32,026 nt of DNA from Streptomyces toxytricini (GTDB taxonomy: Bacteria; Actinomycetota; Actinomycetes; Streptomycetales; Streptomycetaceae): NCBI RefSeq assembly GCF_014649915.1, contig NZ_BMTY01000034.1, positions 1 to 32,026 on the forward strand, written 5' to 3'. Within the stretch, counting starts at the first letter, position 1; each line of letters opens with the position of its first letter. Of this stretch, positions 8,159-15,811 are shown one piece after another. The position numbers were made by a program, and so were the translations under genes. The notes under the pieces are model-generated. The model was not told the DNA's origin. It did not search any database and worked only from the letters and a program-made list of their open reading frames with translations.

Positions 8159-8428
8159 TTACGAGCGGCGGCTGCCGAAGAGCGAGCGGCGCAGCCGCCG
8201 CAGCGGCGCGAAGAGCGAGACGCGCGCGCTCCGGCTCCGCAGCCGGTGCGTGTGGTCGCGCGAGGTGAGTTCGCGCATCAGCAGGGTCGCCTCGGCGACC
8301 TCCCGGTGCGGGACGGCGGGTCCGCCCAGCACGGCGAGGTGGCGGTCGAGGCGCGAGCTGGTCGCGCTGCTTCCGCAGGTGATGGCAGGCACGCGGGGCG
8401 GCCTGCTGCGCATCGTTATCTGTTCCAT
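8159..8428 (-). CDS. Small basic conserved protein of unknown function
   Basis: The protein has 89 residues from the ATG at 8428, preceded by GGGGAGAG. The sequence starts MEQITMRSRPPRVPAITCGS, has a central VLGGPAVPHREVAEATLLMR stretch and ends with a strongly basic FAPLRRLRRSLFGSRR tail. I recall nearly identical short proteins as uncharacterised in many Streptomyces genomes, which is memory and not a search. There is no signal peptide and no known domain. The basic tail could bind nucleic acid or membrane. It converges on the CoA-transferase gene, and its promoter must lie in the 330-bp gap shared with the kinase gene. Confidence 0.75.
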   Translation of the reverse strand: MEQITMRSRPPRVPAITCGSSATSSRLDRHLAVLGGPAVPHREVAEATLLMRELTSRDHTHRLRSRSARVSLFAPLRRLRRSLFGSRRS

Positions 8429-8759
8429 GTTCTCTCCCCACCCGTACGAGGGCACCCGGCCCGGGCAGGTTAACCCTATCGCCCCCGAGACGCCCCCGGG
8501 TATCCCGGTGGTGTGAATTACCCCTATGCGTCGGGGAGTTGACGATTACTCAGCGGAGTTGTCGGTTACTCTCCGCAAGATCCGCACTCTTCAACCCCTT
8601 CGCGGGCGGCACGCGGGAGCACGGCGGGGGCGCCCCGCAACCGGCGCGCCACGCGTTCCGGCGCCGCGACAGGGGTCACGCGGGGCGCACTGCGCTAACT
8701 TGGAGTGACCGCCCGATCGCACAGGGGCGCAGGGACGCACGGATGCACAGGGGGCTCGC
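8429..8759. other. Divergent intergenic region between small basic gene and kinase gene
   Basis: This 331-base stretch is relatively AT-rich at 8465-8600 and GC-rich after that. It holds a GGTTAACC palindrome (8468-8475), two similar TTAACCCTAT/TTACCCCTAT words, and the tandem repeat at 8536-8571. A TAACTT at 8696-8701 could be a -10 box for the kinase gene, but no convincing -35 was found. AGGGGG shortly before 8760 is the probable kinase ribosome site. I see no coding frame with good support. Confidence 0.5.
8536..8571. repeat. Tandem 16-bp imperfect repeat, 20-bp period, in promoter region
   Basis: GAGTTGACGATTACTC (8536-8551) and GAGTTGTCGGTTACTC (8556-8571) agree at 14 of 16 bases. Each has GAGT and ACTC ends in inverted orientation. 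The 20-base period puts both copies on about the same DNA face, which suggests two sites for a dimeric regulator or a tandem activator site. Confidence 0.55.
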
Positions 8760-10607
8760 GTGACGGACGGCAGGGGCGCCGGCGGGACGGGCGCGGCGGG
8801 CGCAGACGGCGGCGGCGGGACGGGCGGCGCGGCGGGCCCGGACCGGGTCGTGGCGGGCCGCTACCGGCTGCTCGGCCCGCTGGGCCGGGGCGGCATGGGC
8901 GTCGTGTGGCGCGCCAGGGACGAGGTGCTGGCCCGCGAGGTGGCCGTCAAGGAGGTGCGCGCGCCCGCCGGGCTGGACGGCGCCGAGGTCGGGCGGCTGT
9001 ACCGGCGGCTGGAGCGGGAGGCCTGGGCCGCGGCGCGGGTGGCGCACCGCGGTGTCGTCACGGTGTACGACGTGGTGACCGAGGACGGCCGGCCGTGGAT
9101 CGTGATGGAGCTGGTCCGCGGGCTGTCGCTGGCCGACGCGCTGGAGGCGGAGGGGCCGCTCGCCCCGCAGCGCGCCGCGCACGTAGGCGAGCAGGTGCTG
9201 GCGGCACTGCGGGCCGCGCACGCGGCGGGCGTGCTGCACCGGGACGTCAAGCCCGCCAACGTGCTGCTGGCCAACGACGGCCGGGTGGTGCTCGGCGACT
9301 TCGGCATCGCCCGCCTGGAGGGGTCGACGGCGATCACGGTGACGGGCGAGGTGGTCGGCTCCCCCGAGTACATCGCGCCGGAGGTGGCGCTGGGCGGGGA
9401 GCCCGGAACGGCCTCGGACCTGTGGTCGCTCGGAGTGACCTTGTACACGGCCGTGGAGGGCGTGTCGCCGTTCCGCCGGGAGTCCGCGCTGTCGACGCTG
9501 CGGGCGGTGGTGGAGGGCGGGCCCCGGGAGCCCCGGCGGGCCGGGGCGCTGGCGCCCGTACTGGAGGGCCTGCTGCGCAAGGACCCGGCCGAGCGGCCGC
9601 CGGCGGAGGAGGCGGCCCGGATGCTGCGGATCGTCGGCGCGGGCGGGGCCGTACGCGATCCGGGCGGGCCGCTGGCCGGGGCGGGCACGCCGGAGCCGGC
9701 GGTTCCCGTGCACGGCGGCGGCGGGGCGCTCGCGCACCCGGGGCCGACGGCGCCGATGCCGCGGACCGGCCCGGCACCCGTCGCGGAGCCGGGTGCCCGG
9801 CACGAGCCGCGCCCGCACGGGCCGGGACGGGCCGGGACGGTGCTCGCCGCGGGGGTCGCGGTGCTGGTGGCGGCGGTGGCGGTGCTGACCTGGCTGCTGC
9901 TCGCGGAGCGCGCCGCGGGCGGCGGGGACGGCTCCGGCTCGGCCGGCCCGTCGGCCTCCACCGCCTCGCCGTCCGCGTCGGACGCGGAGCCAGGGTCGGC
10001 GGGCGGGTCGGCGGGCTCCGCCGGCCTTTCGGGGTCGGCGTCCGCGTCGGCTTCGGCGTCCGCGTCGGCCTCCGCGTCCGGGTCCCCCTCAGCGTCGGGG
10101 ACGGCCGCACCGCACGCCTCCGCCGTCGTCCGGGCCGTGCGCGCCGCGTACGCCGGAAGCTGCCCGCCCGCGGCGTGGCGCGCGCCGGCGTTCACCGCCG
10201 CCGTCGCGGTGGAGCCGCGGCCGGCGTCGGTGGAGTACCGGTGGGTGCGGCGCGGCGGCGGCTCCGCCGAGGGGTGGCGGTCCGCCGCGTACCCGGCGGA
10301 AGGAAAGCTGGAGTTGGAGCACACCGAGCTCGCGCACCGGGCCGGCGGGACCCTGGAGGACGCGGTGCGCCTGGAGGTCCGGGGGCCGGCGGAGGCGGTC
10401 TCGGAGTGGGTGGGGTTCTCGGTGGTCTGCGAGGAGGAGCCCCCGCCCGGCGGGTCCCCCTCCCCCGGTACGAGCGCCTCGCCCGGTCCGGGCGCGTCCC
10501 CCGAGCCGGAGCCGGACCCGCAGGCCGGTGGCGGGAGCGAGCCGGAGCCCGGGCCCGGCACCGGGGAGGAGCACGGTTCCGAGTTCGACCCCGAGGCTGC
10601 CGCCTGA
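8760..10607 (+). CDS. Membrane serine/threonine protein kinase (PknB-like, no PASTA repeats)
   Basis: The protein has 615 residues from the GTG at 8760. The Hanks-type kinase domain spans about residues 34-290: glycine loop GPLGRGGMGVVW, ATP lysine K64 (AVKEV), catalytic HRDVKPAN (D162), magnesium DFG (D180) and GSPEYIAPE. A Pro/Ala-rich juxtamembrane part leads to one transmembrane helix near residues 360-383. Outside is a Ser/Ala-rich linker with a SASASASA run, then a domain of about 110 residues with two cysteines that is not PASTA, and a Pro/Glu/Gly-rich tail. All catalytic residues are present, so it should be active. Signal and targets are unknown. It converges on the esterase gene and shares a terminator with it. 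Confidence 0.95.
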   Translation: MTDGRGAGGTGAAGADGGGGTGGAAGPDRVVAGRYRLLGPLGRGGMGVVWRARDEVLAREVAVKEVRAPAGLDGAEVGRLYRRLEREAWAAARVAHRGVVTVYDVVTEDGRPWIVMELVRGLSLADALEAEGPLAPQRAAHVGEQVLAALRAAHAAGVLHRDVKPANVLLANDGRVVLGDFGIARLEGSTAITVTGEVVGSPEYIAPEVALGGEPGTASDLWSLGVTLYTAVEGVSPFRRESALSTLRAVVEGGPREPRRAGALAPVLEGLLRKDPAERPPAEEAARMLRIVGAGGAVRDPGGPLAGAGTPEPAVPVHGGGGALAHPGPTAPMPRTGPAPVAEPGARHEPRPHGPGRAGTVLAAGVAVLVAAVAVLTWLLLAERAAGGGDGSGSAGPSASTASPSASDAEPGSAGGSAGSAGLSGSASASASASASASASGSPSASGTAAPHASAVVRAVRAAYAGSCPPAAWRAPAFTAAVAVEPRPASVEYRWVRRGGGSAEGWRSAAYPAEGKLELEHTELAHRAGGTLEDAVRLEVRGPAEAVSEWVGFSVVCEEEPPPGGSPSPGTSASPGPGASPEPEPDPQAGGGSEPEPGPGTGEEHGSEFDPEAAA

Positions 10608-10647
10608 GCGAGGCGCGTACCGGCTGCGTGCGCACGGGGCGCTGCGG

Positions 10648-10677
10648 GCGGCGGACCGGGGCCTTGCGGTCCGCCGC
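10648..10677. terminator. Bidirectional terminator between kinase and esterase genes
   Basis: GCGGCGGACC (10648-10657) and GGTCCGCCGC (10668-10677) are a perfect ten-pair stem with a ten-base loop. It lies 40 bases after the kinase stop and 10 bases beyond the esterase stop on the other strand. Confidence 0.75.
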
Positions 10678-10686
10678 GCGCGGCGG

Positions 10687-11499
10687 TCAGGCGTTGTTGC
10701 GCAGGACGGGCAGGTAGCCGCCCGACTGCCCGGCGGCGGTCGGGTGGTAGGACTCCGAGATGTTCGCCCAGTTGACGCTGTGGAGCCACGCGCTGCCGGA
10801 GCAGATCTCGTGGCCGGTGAAGGTGCCGACGACGGAGCCGAAGGTGAAGCCGTGGTCGGCGGCGCGCTTGGCGATGGCGGCGTTCAGGTGGTCGGCCGCG
10901 CCGTTGATGGCGGCGCGCTCGCCCTCGGTGAGGCCGGCGATGCAGGTGCCGCTCAGCTTGTAGAAGCGGGGGTAGCCGAGGACGACGACGCGGGCGGCGG
11001 GGGCCTTACCCCGGATGGAGCTGTAGACCCGGTCGAGTTGGGCGGGGAGGGTGGAGTCGACGTATCCCTTGGCCTGGTTCACCCGGTTGACGCAGGTCGA
11101 CTCGGACTGGAGCACGCAGGTCGTCATCACGTCGGAGAATCCGGCGTCGTTGCCTCCGATGGTGATGCTGACCAGGTCGGTTCCGGAGTTCAGCGGTCCG
11201 AGCTGGTTGGCGAGGACGTCGCCGGTGCGGGCTCCGGAGCAGGCGGTGAAGGCGAAGCTCGCCGGGGAGTTGGCGGCGGCCCACAGGGCGGGGTAGGCGC
11301 GGGAGGTGCGCTTGCAGTTGCCGCTGGAGGAGTCGTAGTTCCCGGCGCCGAGGCCGGAGGAGTACGAGTCGCCCAGGGCGACGTAGCCGAAGTCTGCGGA
11401 GGCTGCGGCGGCTTGGCCGGAACCGAACAGGGCGGCACCGGCGGCGAGTAGGAGGGAGGAGGTCCAGGCGGCGAGGCGGGGCATGCTGCGCAGGGGCAT
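10687..11499 (-). CDS. Secreted SGNH/GDSL-family esterase or lipase
   Basis: The protein has 270 residues with a signal peptide (about residues 1-33, AWTSSLLLAAGAALFGSGQA). Block I is GDSYSSG with nucleophile S45, the GGND block is IGGNDAGF, and the catalytic histidine is H252 in SYHPTAAG. Six cysteines in the mature part fit three disulfides of the Streptomyces lipase/esterase fold. The family hydrolyses ester bonds of lipids and short acyl esters outside the cell. The ATG at 11499 has GAGGAG upstream; an internal ATG five codons later is possible but has no better ribosome site. From memory it corresponds to the S. coelicolor esterase SCO1725. The tandem repeat at 11531-11563 lies just upstream and may control it. 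Confidence 0.93.
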   Translation of the reverse strand: MPLRSMPRLAAWTSSLLLAAGAALFGSGQAAAASADFGYVALGDSYSSGLGAGNYDSSSGNCKRTSRAYPALWAAANSPASFAFTACSGARTGDVLANQLGPLNSGTDLVSITIGGNDAGFSDVMTTCVLQSESTCVNRVNQAKGYVDSTLPAQLDRVYSSIRGKAPAARVVVLGYPRFYKLSGTCIAGLTEGERAAINGAADHLNAAIAKRAADHGFTFGSVVGTFTGHEICSGSAWLHSVNWANISESYHPTAAGQSGGYLPVLRNNA

Positions 11500-11530
11500 G
11501 TGCGGCTCCTCGTGGGGGTGTTCGTGGGGG

Positions 11531-11563
11531 GGGTTACTCGGGAGTCGGGGTTACTCCTGAGTC
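11531..11563. repeat. Tandem 17-bp-period repeat upstream of esterase gene
   Basis: GGGTTACTCGGGAGTC (11531-11546) and GGGTTACTCCTGAGTC (11548-11563) agree at 14 of 16 bases. Each contains ACTC-NN-GAGT, a short dyad. They sit 32-64 bases before the esterase start, in promoter position. A tandem pair of small dyads is typical of regulator binding. Confidence 0.6.
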
Positions 11564-11740
11564 CGTGGTACAAGGAGCCGGGATTGGCCGGAAGTGTTCA
11601 TGCCAAGGAGGTTCGGCGGAGGATTGGGCGCCGGACCTTCACCGCGCGGGTGTTTGGAGCGGGATCCGGCCGGGGAGGCCCTGGGCCGTTCCGGCGAAAC
11701 ACCGGTGCGCCGCGACGGCTCGTGTCGGATCATGGGCGCC

Positions 11741-12841
11741 ATGCCAGCCAACCCCCATGACTCCCTGCCGATCCGGCTCACCGTCGACGACAGCGACTCC
11801 CCGGCGGACGTCGTCGACGCGCTGTTCCTCGGCCGGTTCGCCTCCGGTGAGCAGCCCTACTCGCGCAGCGTGAGCATCGAGCGGGTGAAGGCCGAGGCGG
11901 CGCTGCTGCCGCCCGGTGCCGCCGTGCTCCGCGCGGCGCGCGACTCCGACCGCAGCGCCGTCCTGGCGGAGGGCGACGGCTGGACTGTGCTCGTCTCCCG
12001 CTGGAGCCGCGGCGCGGACGTGACGGTGACCGCCGTCAGCGACGAGCTCGCGGAGGGCGTCCTCGGAGAGGCCGTCGAGGGCGCGCAGGACGAGCCGGAA
12101 CCGCAGCCGGAGAACGTCACCATGGGCTTCTGGTACGTCTCACCGCGCCGCGGGCCCCACCGCACGACCCGTCAGATCTCCGCGGGGACCTGGGCGGAGG
12201 TCCGCCGGAACTACACGGCGCCGGTGGCGTCCGCCATGGACCGGCTGATGAAGGTGACCCCGGACGACATCACCGGGCGGCTCCTGCTGCTGCACGGCCC
12301 GCCGGGGACGGGGAAGACGTCCGCGCTGCGGACCCTGGCCCGGTCCTGGCGGGACTGGTGCCAGGTGGACTGCGTCCTCGACCCCGAGAGGCTCTTCAAC
12401 GACGTCGGCTACCTGATGGACATCGCCATCGGCGAGGACGACGGCTCGGCCCGGGGCCGGTGGCGGCTGCTCCTGCTGGAGGACTGCGACGAGCTGATCC
12501 GCGGCGAGGCCCGGCACACCGCCGGGCAGGCGCTGTCGCGGCTGCTGAACCTGACGGACGGCCTGCTGGGCCAGGGCCGCAACGTCCTCGTCGGGGTGAC
12601 CACCAACGAGGACCTGGAGCGGCTGCACCCCGCCGTGGTACGCCCCGGCCGCTGCCTGGCCCGCATCGAGGTCGGCCGGCTCACGCACGGCGAGGCCGCG
12701 GAATGGCTGGGCACCCGGGAGGACGTGCCACGGGAGGGCGCGACGCTGGCGGAGCTGTACGCGCGCCTGCGCGGCACCGGCCCGGCGGGCCCGCTGCTGC
12801 CGCCGCAGGGCCACACCGCGGAGGCGGGCCTGTACCTCTGA
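11741..12841 (+). CDS. AAA-family ATPase with N-terminal DUF5925-like domain
   Basis: The protein has 366 residues from the ATG at 11741; an ATG three codons upstream (11732) is equally possible. The N-terminal part (about 1-150: DSLPIRLTVDDSDSPADVVD, SVSIERVKAEAALLPPGA) resembles the DUF5925 domain seen before AAA modules in actinobacteria, recalled rather than searched. The ATPase has Walker A HGPPGTGKTS (about 185-194), Walker B LLLLEDCDE (about 243-251), a sensor I-like VGVTTNEDL and RPGRCLARIEV. It is probably a soluble AAA remodelling enzyme. No partner gene is adjacent and the target is unknown. It ends seven bases from the convergent YtrA-type regulator. Confidence 0.85.
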   Translation: MPANPHDSLPIRLTVDDSDSPADVVDALFLGRFASGEQPYSRSVSIERVKAEAALLPPGAAVLRAARDSDRSAVLAEGDGWTVLVSRWSRGADVTVTAVSDELAEGVLGEAVEGAQDEPEPQPENVTMGFWYVSPRRGPHRTTRQISAGTWAEVRRNYTAPVASAMDRLMKVTPDDITGRLLLLHGPPGTGKTSALRTLARSWRDWCQVDCVLDPERLFNDVGYLMDIAIGEDDGSARGRWRLLLLEDCDELIRGEARHTAGQALSRLLNLTDGLLGQGRNVLVGVTTNEDLERLHPAVVRPGRCLARIEVGRLTHGEAAEWLGTREDVPREGATLAELYARLRGTGPAGPLLPPQGHTAEAGLYL

Positions 12842-12848
12842 GACCTGT

Positions 12849-13235
12849 TCAGGCGCTGTAGCGGGCCCGGAGGGCGTCCAGGGCGGCGGCCGTGGCCTCC
12901 TCGTGGGTGAGGCCCAGGCGGCGGGCGCGCTCGGCGTAGGCCTGGGCGGCGGCGGCCGCCTCCCGCGCGGCGGAGTCGGCGGCGGCCGCGACGAACGTGC
13001 CGTGCCGGCCGCGCGTCTCGACCACGCCGTCCGCCTCCAGGACGCGGTAGGCCTTCGCGACCGTGTTCGCCGCGAGCCCCAGCTCCTCGGCGAGGCCCCG
13101 GACCGTCGGCAGCTTGTGTCCGACCGGCAGCCGGCCCGCCAGCGCCGCGTCGGCGATCTGGGTGCGCAGCTGCTCGTACGGGGCGGGGGCGCCGGCCGAG
13201 CCGTCGATCCGGATGTTCAGGTTCGTCGAGGTCAC
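12849..13235 (-). CDS. GntR-family regulator, YtrA subfamily
   Basis: The protein has 128 residues from the GTG at 13235, which has GGGGAGA about nine bases upstream. An ATG at 13253 is in frame but would place that ribosome site inside the gene. The winged helix (PYEQLRTQIADAALAGRLPV, KLPTVRGLAEELGLAANTVA, KAYRVLEADGVVETRGRHGT) is followed by only a short helical tail of about 50 residues, which defines YtrA-type repressors. Such genes usually precede an ABC transporter operon, but none is here, so this one is an orphan. It is divergent from the GNAT-DUF402 gene by 70 bases and may control it. Confidence 0.9.
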   Translation of the reverse strand: MTSTNLNIRIDGSAGAPAPYEQLRTQIADAALAGRLPVGHKLPTVRGLAEELGLAANTVAKAYRVLEADGVVETRGRHGTFVAAAADSAAREAAAAAQAYAERARRLGLTHEEATAAALDALRARYSA

Positions 13236-13305
13236 GGGGCGATTCTCCCCCATCGGCCGCGATATTCGCAGGCGTCGGGGCGCCCGCGGCGCCTACGGTC
13301 GGCCC

Positions 13306-14748
13306 ATGACCGTCACGATCCGCGATCTCCGTCCGCTCGATCCCGCCGATGTGGAGGCCGTCGTACGGATCCGCCGTGCGGCGCTGCCGTTCATGATCTC
13401 CACGCCCGCAGGGGTCGCCTTCGAGCTGGCCTCCGCCCCCGCCGCGCGGCACGCGCGGATCCTCGTCGCCGAGGACGGCGCGGGGCAGGTGGTCGGGACG
13501 GCCCAGATCGGCATCGCCCACGACAGCACCGAGCCGAACCGGGCCTTCGCCAACGCCCAGGTGGACCCGGCGCACCGGCGGCGCGGTGCGGGGACGGCGC
13601 TGCTGCGCGCGGCCGAGGAGCACCTGGCCGCCTGCGGGGCGGTGGAGGTGTACGCCTGGGTGCTGGACGAGGAGCCGGCACGGGCGTTCGCCGAGCGGCA
13701 CGGCTACCGGTCGAGCCGCTCGGCGCACTTCCTGCGCCTGGACCTGTCCGCGGCCGCGCTGCCCCCGGCCCCCGCCGAGTTGCCCGCGGGCGTCGAACTG
13801 CGGCCCGGTTCGGCGTTCGCGGACGACCCGCGCCCGCTGTTCGAGGCGGACGCGGCGGCCTCCGCGGACGAGCCGGGCGACGTGCCGCCGCTGCTGGACG
13901 ACTACGAGGACTGGCTGCGGACGGTCTGGAGCGACCCGGAGCTCGACAAGGAGCTGACCTCGGTCGTGGTGGTGGACGGGGCCGTCGCCGCGTTCACCGC
14001 GGCCCGCACCGACGGGGCCTCGCGCTACGGCTCGGCGATGACCGGCACCGTGCAGGCCTTCCGCGGGCGCGGCCTGGCCAAGCTCGCCAAGGCGGACTCG
14101 CTGCGCCGGGCCCGCGCGGCCGGCTACCGGGAGGCCTTCACCGGCAACGACACCGGGAACGGGCCGATGCTCGCGGTCAACGAGTGGTTCGGGTACGAGG
14201 TCTGCGCGACGGAGGTCCGCTACGTGAAGCCGCTGCCCGGCCCCGCGGACGGGGACGGGGAGGGCGCCGCGGACGACGTGGCCGTGGCCCTCTCGAAGGC
14301 GGGCCGCACCAAGATCCGCTACCCGGCGCGGGTGCTGTCCGACGACGGCGACCGGATCACGGTCCGCGCCCGGTGGGCGGCCGGCGGCGTCCGCGACTTC
14401 GGCTTCGTCCGCTTCGAGCCGGGCGACGTCTTCACCGAGCACTACTGGCGCTCGCGCTGGTACGCGGTGAAGGAGGTGCGCACCGGCGGCGGCGTCCTGA
14501 AGGGCTGGTACTGCGACATCACGCGCCCGGCGGCGGTCGCGGGCGGAGAGATCCGCGTCGAGGACCTCGACCTCGACCTGTGGGTCTCGGCGGACGCTTC
14601 GGCCGTCCTGCGTCTGGACGAGGACGAGTTCGCGGCGAGCGGGCTGGCCGCCCGCGATCCGGGGGCCGCCGCCGAGGCCGTCCGCGCGCTGGACGCCCTC
14701 GACCGGCAGGCCCGCACCGCGGAAGGCCTCCGCGCCCTGCTCGACTGA
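13306..14748 (+). CDS. Double GNAT acetyltransferase fused to DUF402 domain
   Basis: The protein has 480 residues. The first GNAT fold covers about 1-150 (TIRDLRPLDPADVEAVVRIR; acetyl-CoA loop VDPAHRRRGAGTALL). The second covers about 160-315 (TSVVVVDGAVAAFTAARTDG; loop FRGRGLAKLAKADSLRRA; FTGNDTGNGPMLAVNEWFGY). The C-terminal part, about 330-470, has the DUF402 marks: IRYPARVLSDDG, FTEHYWRSRWYAVKEV, KGWYCDI (399-405) and DLDLDLWV. DUF402 includes nucleoside di- and triphosphate phosphatases and tRNA-related proteins. The first two domains alone look like Eis- or mycothiol-synthase-like double acetyltransferases. The combination suggests acetylation and phosphohydrolysis of a nucleotide-linked substrate, which is inference. 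No frameshift is needed to join the parts. The ATG at 13306 has no strong ribosome site. Confidence 0.85.
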   Translation: MTVTIRDLRPLDPADVEAVVRIRRAALPFMISTPAGVAFELASAPAARHARILVAEDGAGQVVGTAQIGIAHDSTEPNRAFANAQVDPAHRRRGAGTALLRAAEEHLAACGAVEVYAWVLDEEPARAFAERHGYRSSRSAHFLRLDLSAAALPPAPAELPAGVELRPGSAFADDPRPLFEADAAASADEPGDVPPLLDDYEDWLRTVWSDPELDKELTSVVVVDGAVAAFTAARTDGASRYGSAMTGTVQAFRGRGLAKLAKADSLRRARAAGYREAFTGNDTGNGPMLAVNEWFGYEVCATEVRYVKPLPGPADGDGEGAADDVAVALSKAGRTKIRYPARVLSDDGDRITVRARWAAGGVRDFGFVRFEPGDVFTEHYWRSRWYAVKEVRTGGGVLKGWYCDITRPAAVAGGEIRVEDLDLDLWVSADASAVLRLDEDEFAASGLAARDPGAAAEAVRALDALDRQARTAEGLRALLD

Positions 14749-14784
14749 GCCGGGCCGGCCGGCCCGCGGCTGCGGCTCAGTCGA
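14741..14784. terminator. Bidirectional terminator containing both stop codons
   Basis: TCGACTGAGCCG (14741-14752) and CGGCTCAGTCGA (14773-14784) are perfect 12-base inverted repeats around a GC-rich spacer that is itself palindromic (GGGCCGG/CCGGCCC). The arms contain the TGA of the GNAT gene and the TGA of the convergent lipase gene, so both proteins end in Asp from the same symmetric bases. Confidence 0.75.
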
Positions 14785-15646
14785 AGACCGAGGCGCAGGT
14801 GGTCGGTTCGGCGTTCGCCGGGTCGAGGGCGTTCAGCGCCTCGTGCCAGGCGATCCGGTCGGTGAGCGCGATGGTGAGGTGCTCGGAGAGGTCCAGGGGG
14901 CACAGGTCCTGCAGGACGACGTTGCGCACCTGGGACCCGGCGCCCTGGAGGAACCCGCTGCGGTACGGGGTGACCACCTGGTCGTACTTCGTGGCGATCA
15001 CCGTGTACCGGACCCCGGGCACGGTGTCGCCGGGCGCGTTGAGCTTGGCGAGGAAGGGCGATCCGGCGATCTGGTCGGCGAGCGCGGGGGTCTTCTCGCT
15101 GAGCAGGTCCTCGGCGCCGGGGAAGTAGGGCAGCAGCTTGGTGAGTCCGCTCAGGGTGGTGCCGTGGTTGTCGGGGGCGAGGCCCACCAGGGCGTCGACC
15201 TTGCCGGCGCCGCCGAGGAACTTCAGGTAGTAGTTCGGCATCATGCCGCCCTGGGAGTGGCCGACGATGTCGACCTTCCGCGCCCCGGTCGCGCCGAGCA
15301 CCCGGTCGACGTACGCGGAGAGCTGCTCGGCGGACTTGTCGACGGGGCCGAGCCCGTGGAAGAAGGGCACGCCGGGGAGCTGGCCGTAGTCGAGGGAGAA
15401 GACGCAGTACCCGCGGTGGACGAGGTAGGGGGCGAAGCCGAGCCAGTTGTCGACGGAGTTGCCGAGGGTGCCGTGGACGAGGACGACGGGGCGGGGGTGG
15501 GCGGCGGAGGGCTTGCAGGAGAAGTCGTTCCAGCCGCTGCTCGGGCCGGCGGGGGCGGCCTGGGCGGTTCCGGACGGGGCGGCGAGTGCGGCGGCGGTGA
15601 GGACGAGGACGGCCAGCGGGCGGAGCAGGCGTCGCCAGGGCAGCAT
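14777..15646 (-). CDS. Secreted alpha/beta-hydrolase lipase
   Basis: The protein has 289 residues with a signal peptide ending near residue 31 (TAQA|AP). The oxyanion region is VVLVHGTLGNSVDNW, the nucleophile is S131 in GHSQGG, and the likely acid and base are D222 (ATKYDQVVTP) and H256 (LSEHL). Four cysteines fit two disulfides. This is the class 2-type Streptomyces triacylglycerol lipase pattern, acting outside the cell. From memory it matches the secreted lipase SCO1735 of S. coelicolor. The ATG at 15646 has AAGGAGAT with eight bases between. A Crp-like palindrome is 51-64 bases upstream. Confidence 0.92.
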   Translation of the reverse strand: MLPWRRLLRPLAVLVLTAAALAAPSGTAQAAPAGPSSGWNDFSCKPSAAHPRPVVLVHGTLGNSVDNWLGFAPYLVHRGYCVFSLDYGQLPGVPFFHGLGPVDKSAEQLSAYVDRVLGATGARKVDIVGHSQGGMMPNYYLKFLGGAGKVDALVGLAPDNHGTTLSGLTKLLPYFPGAEDLLSEKTPALADQIAGSPFLAKLNAPGDTVPGVRYTVIATKYDQVVTPYRSGFLQGAGSQVRNVVLQDLCPLDLSEHLTIALTDRIAWHEALNALDPANAEPTTCASVFD

Positions 15647-15696
15647 CGGGTGATCTCCTTGCGGGTCAAGGGGAAGGGACGTGGGGGTTCAATCCC

Positions 15697-15710
15697 GTGA
15701 TCCGGATCAC
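15697..15710. promoter_or_regulatory. Crp-like 14-bp perfect palindrome upstream of lipase gene
   Basis: GTGATCCGGATCAC is fully symmetric and fits the GTGA-N6-TCAC core of Crp/cAMP receptor sites. The flanks (c on the left, a on the right) give nine of ten matches to TGTGA-N6-TCACA. It lies in the lipase upstream region, where activation by Crp would make sense, but binding is not shown. Confidence 0.5.
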
Positions 15711-15811
15711 AAGGAGTGCTGCTCACGCCAAATTACGGGCGGGTAGCAATACAGGGAAGTTACGCGTCGGTAAAAAAGTCACGTGTCCACTGCGCCCCGA
15801 CCGCTCTCCTG

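Noticed and set aside
15684..15706. GGGGGTTCAATCCCG resembling a tRNA T-arm
   Set aside because: The stem does not pair properly beyond a few bases, and no acceptor, D or anticodon arms are found around it.
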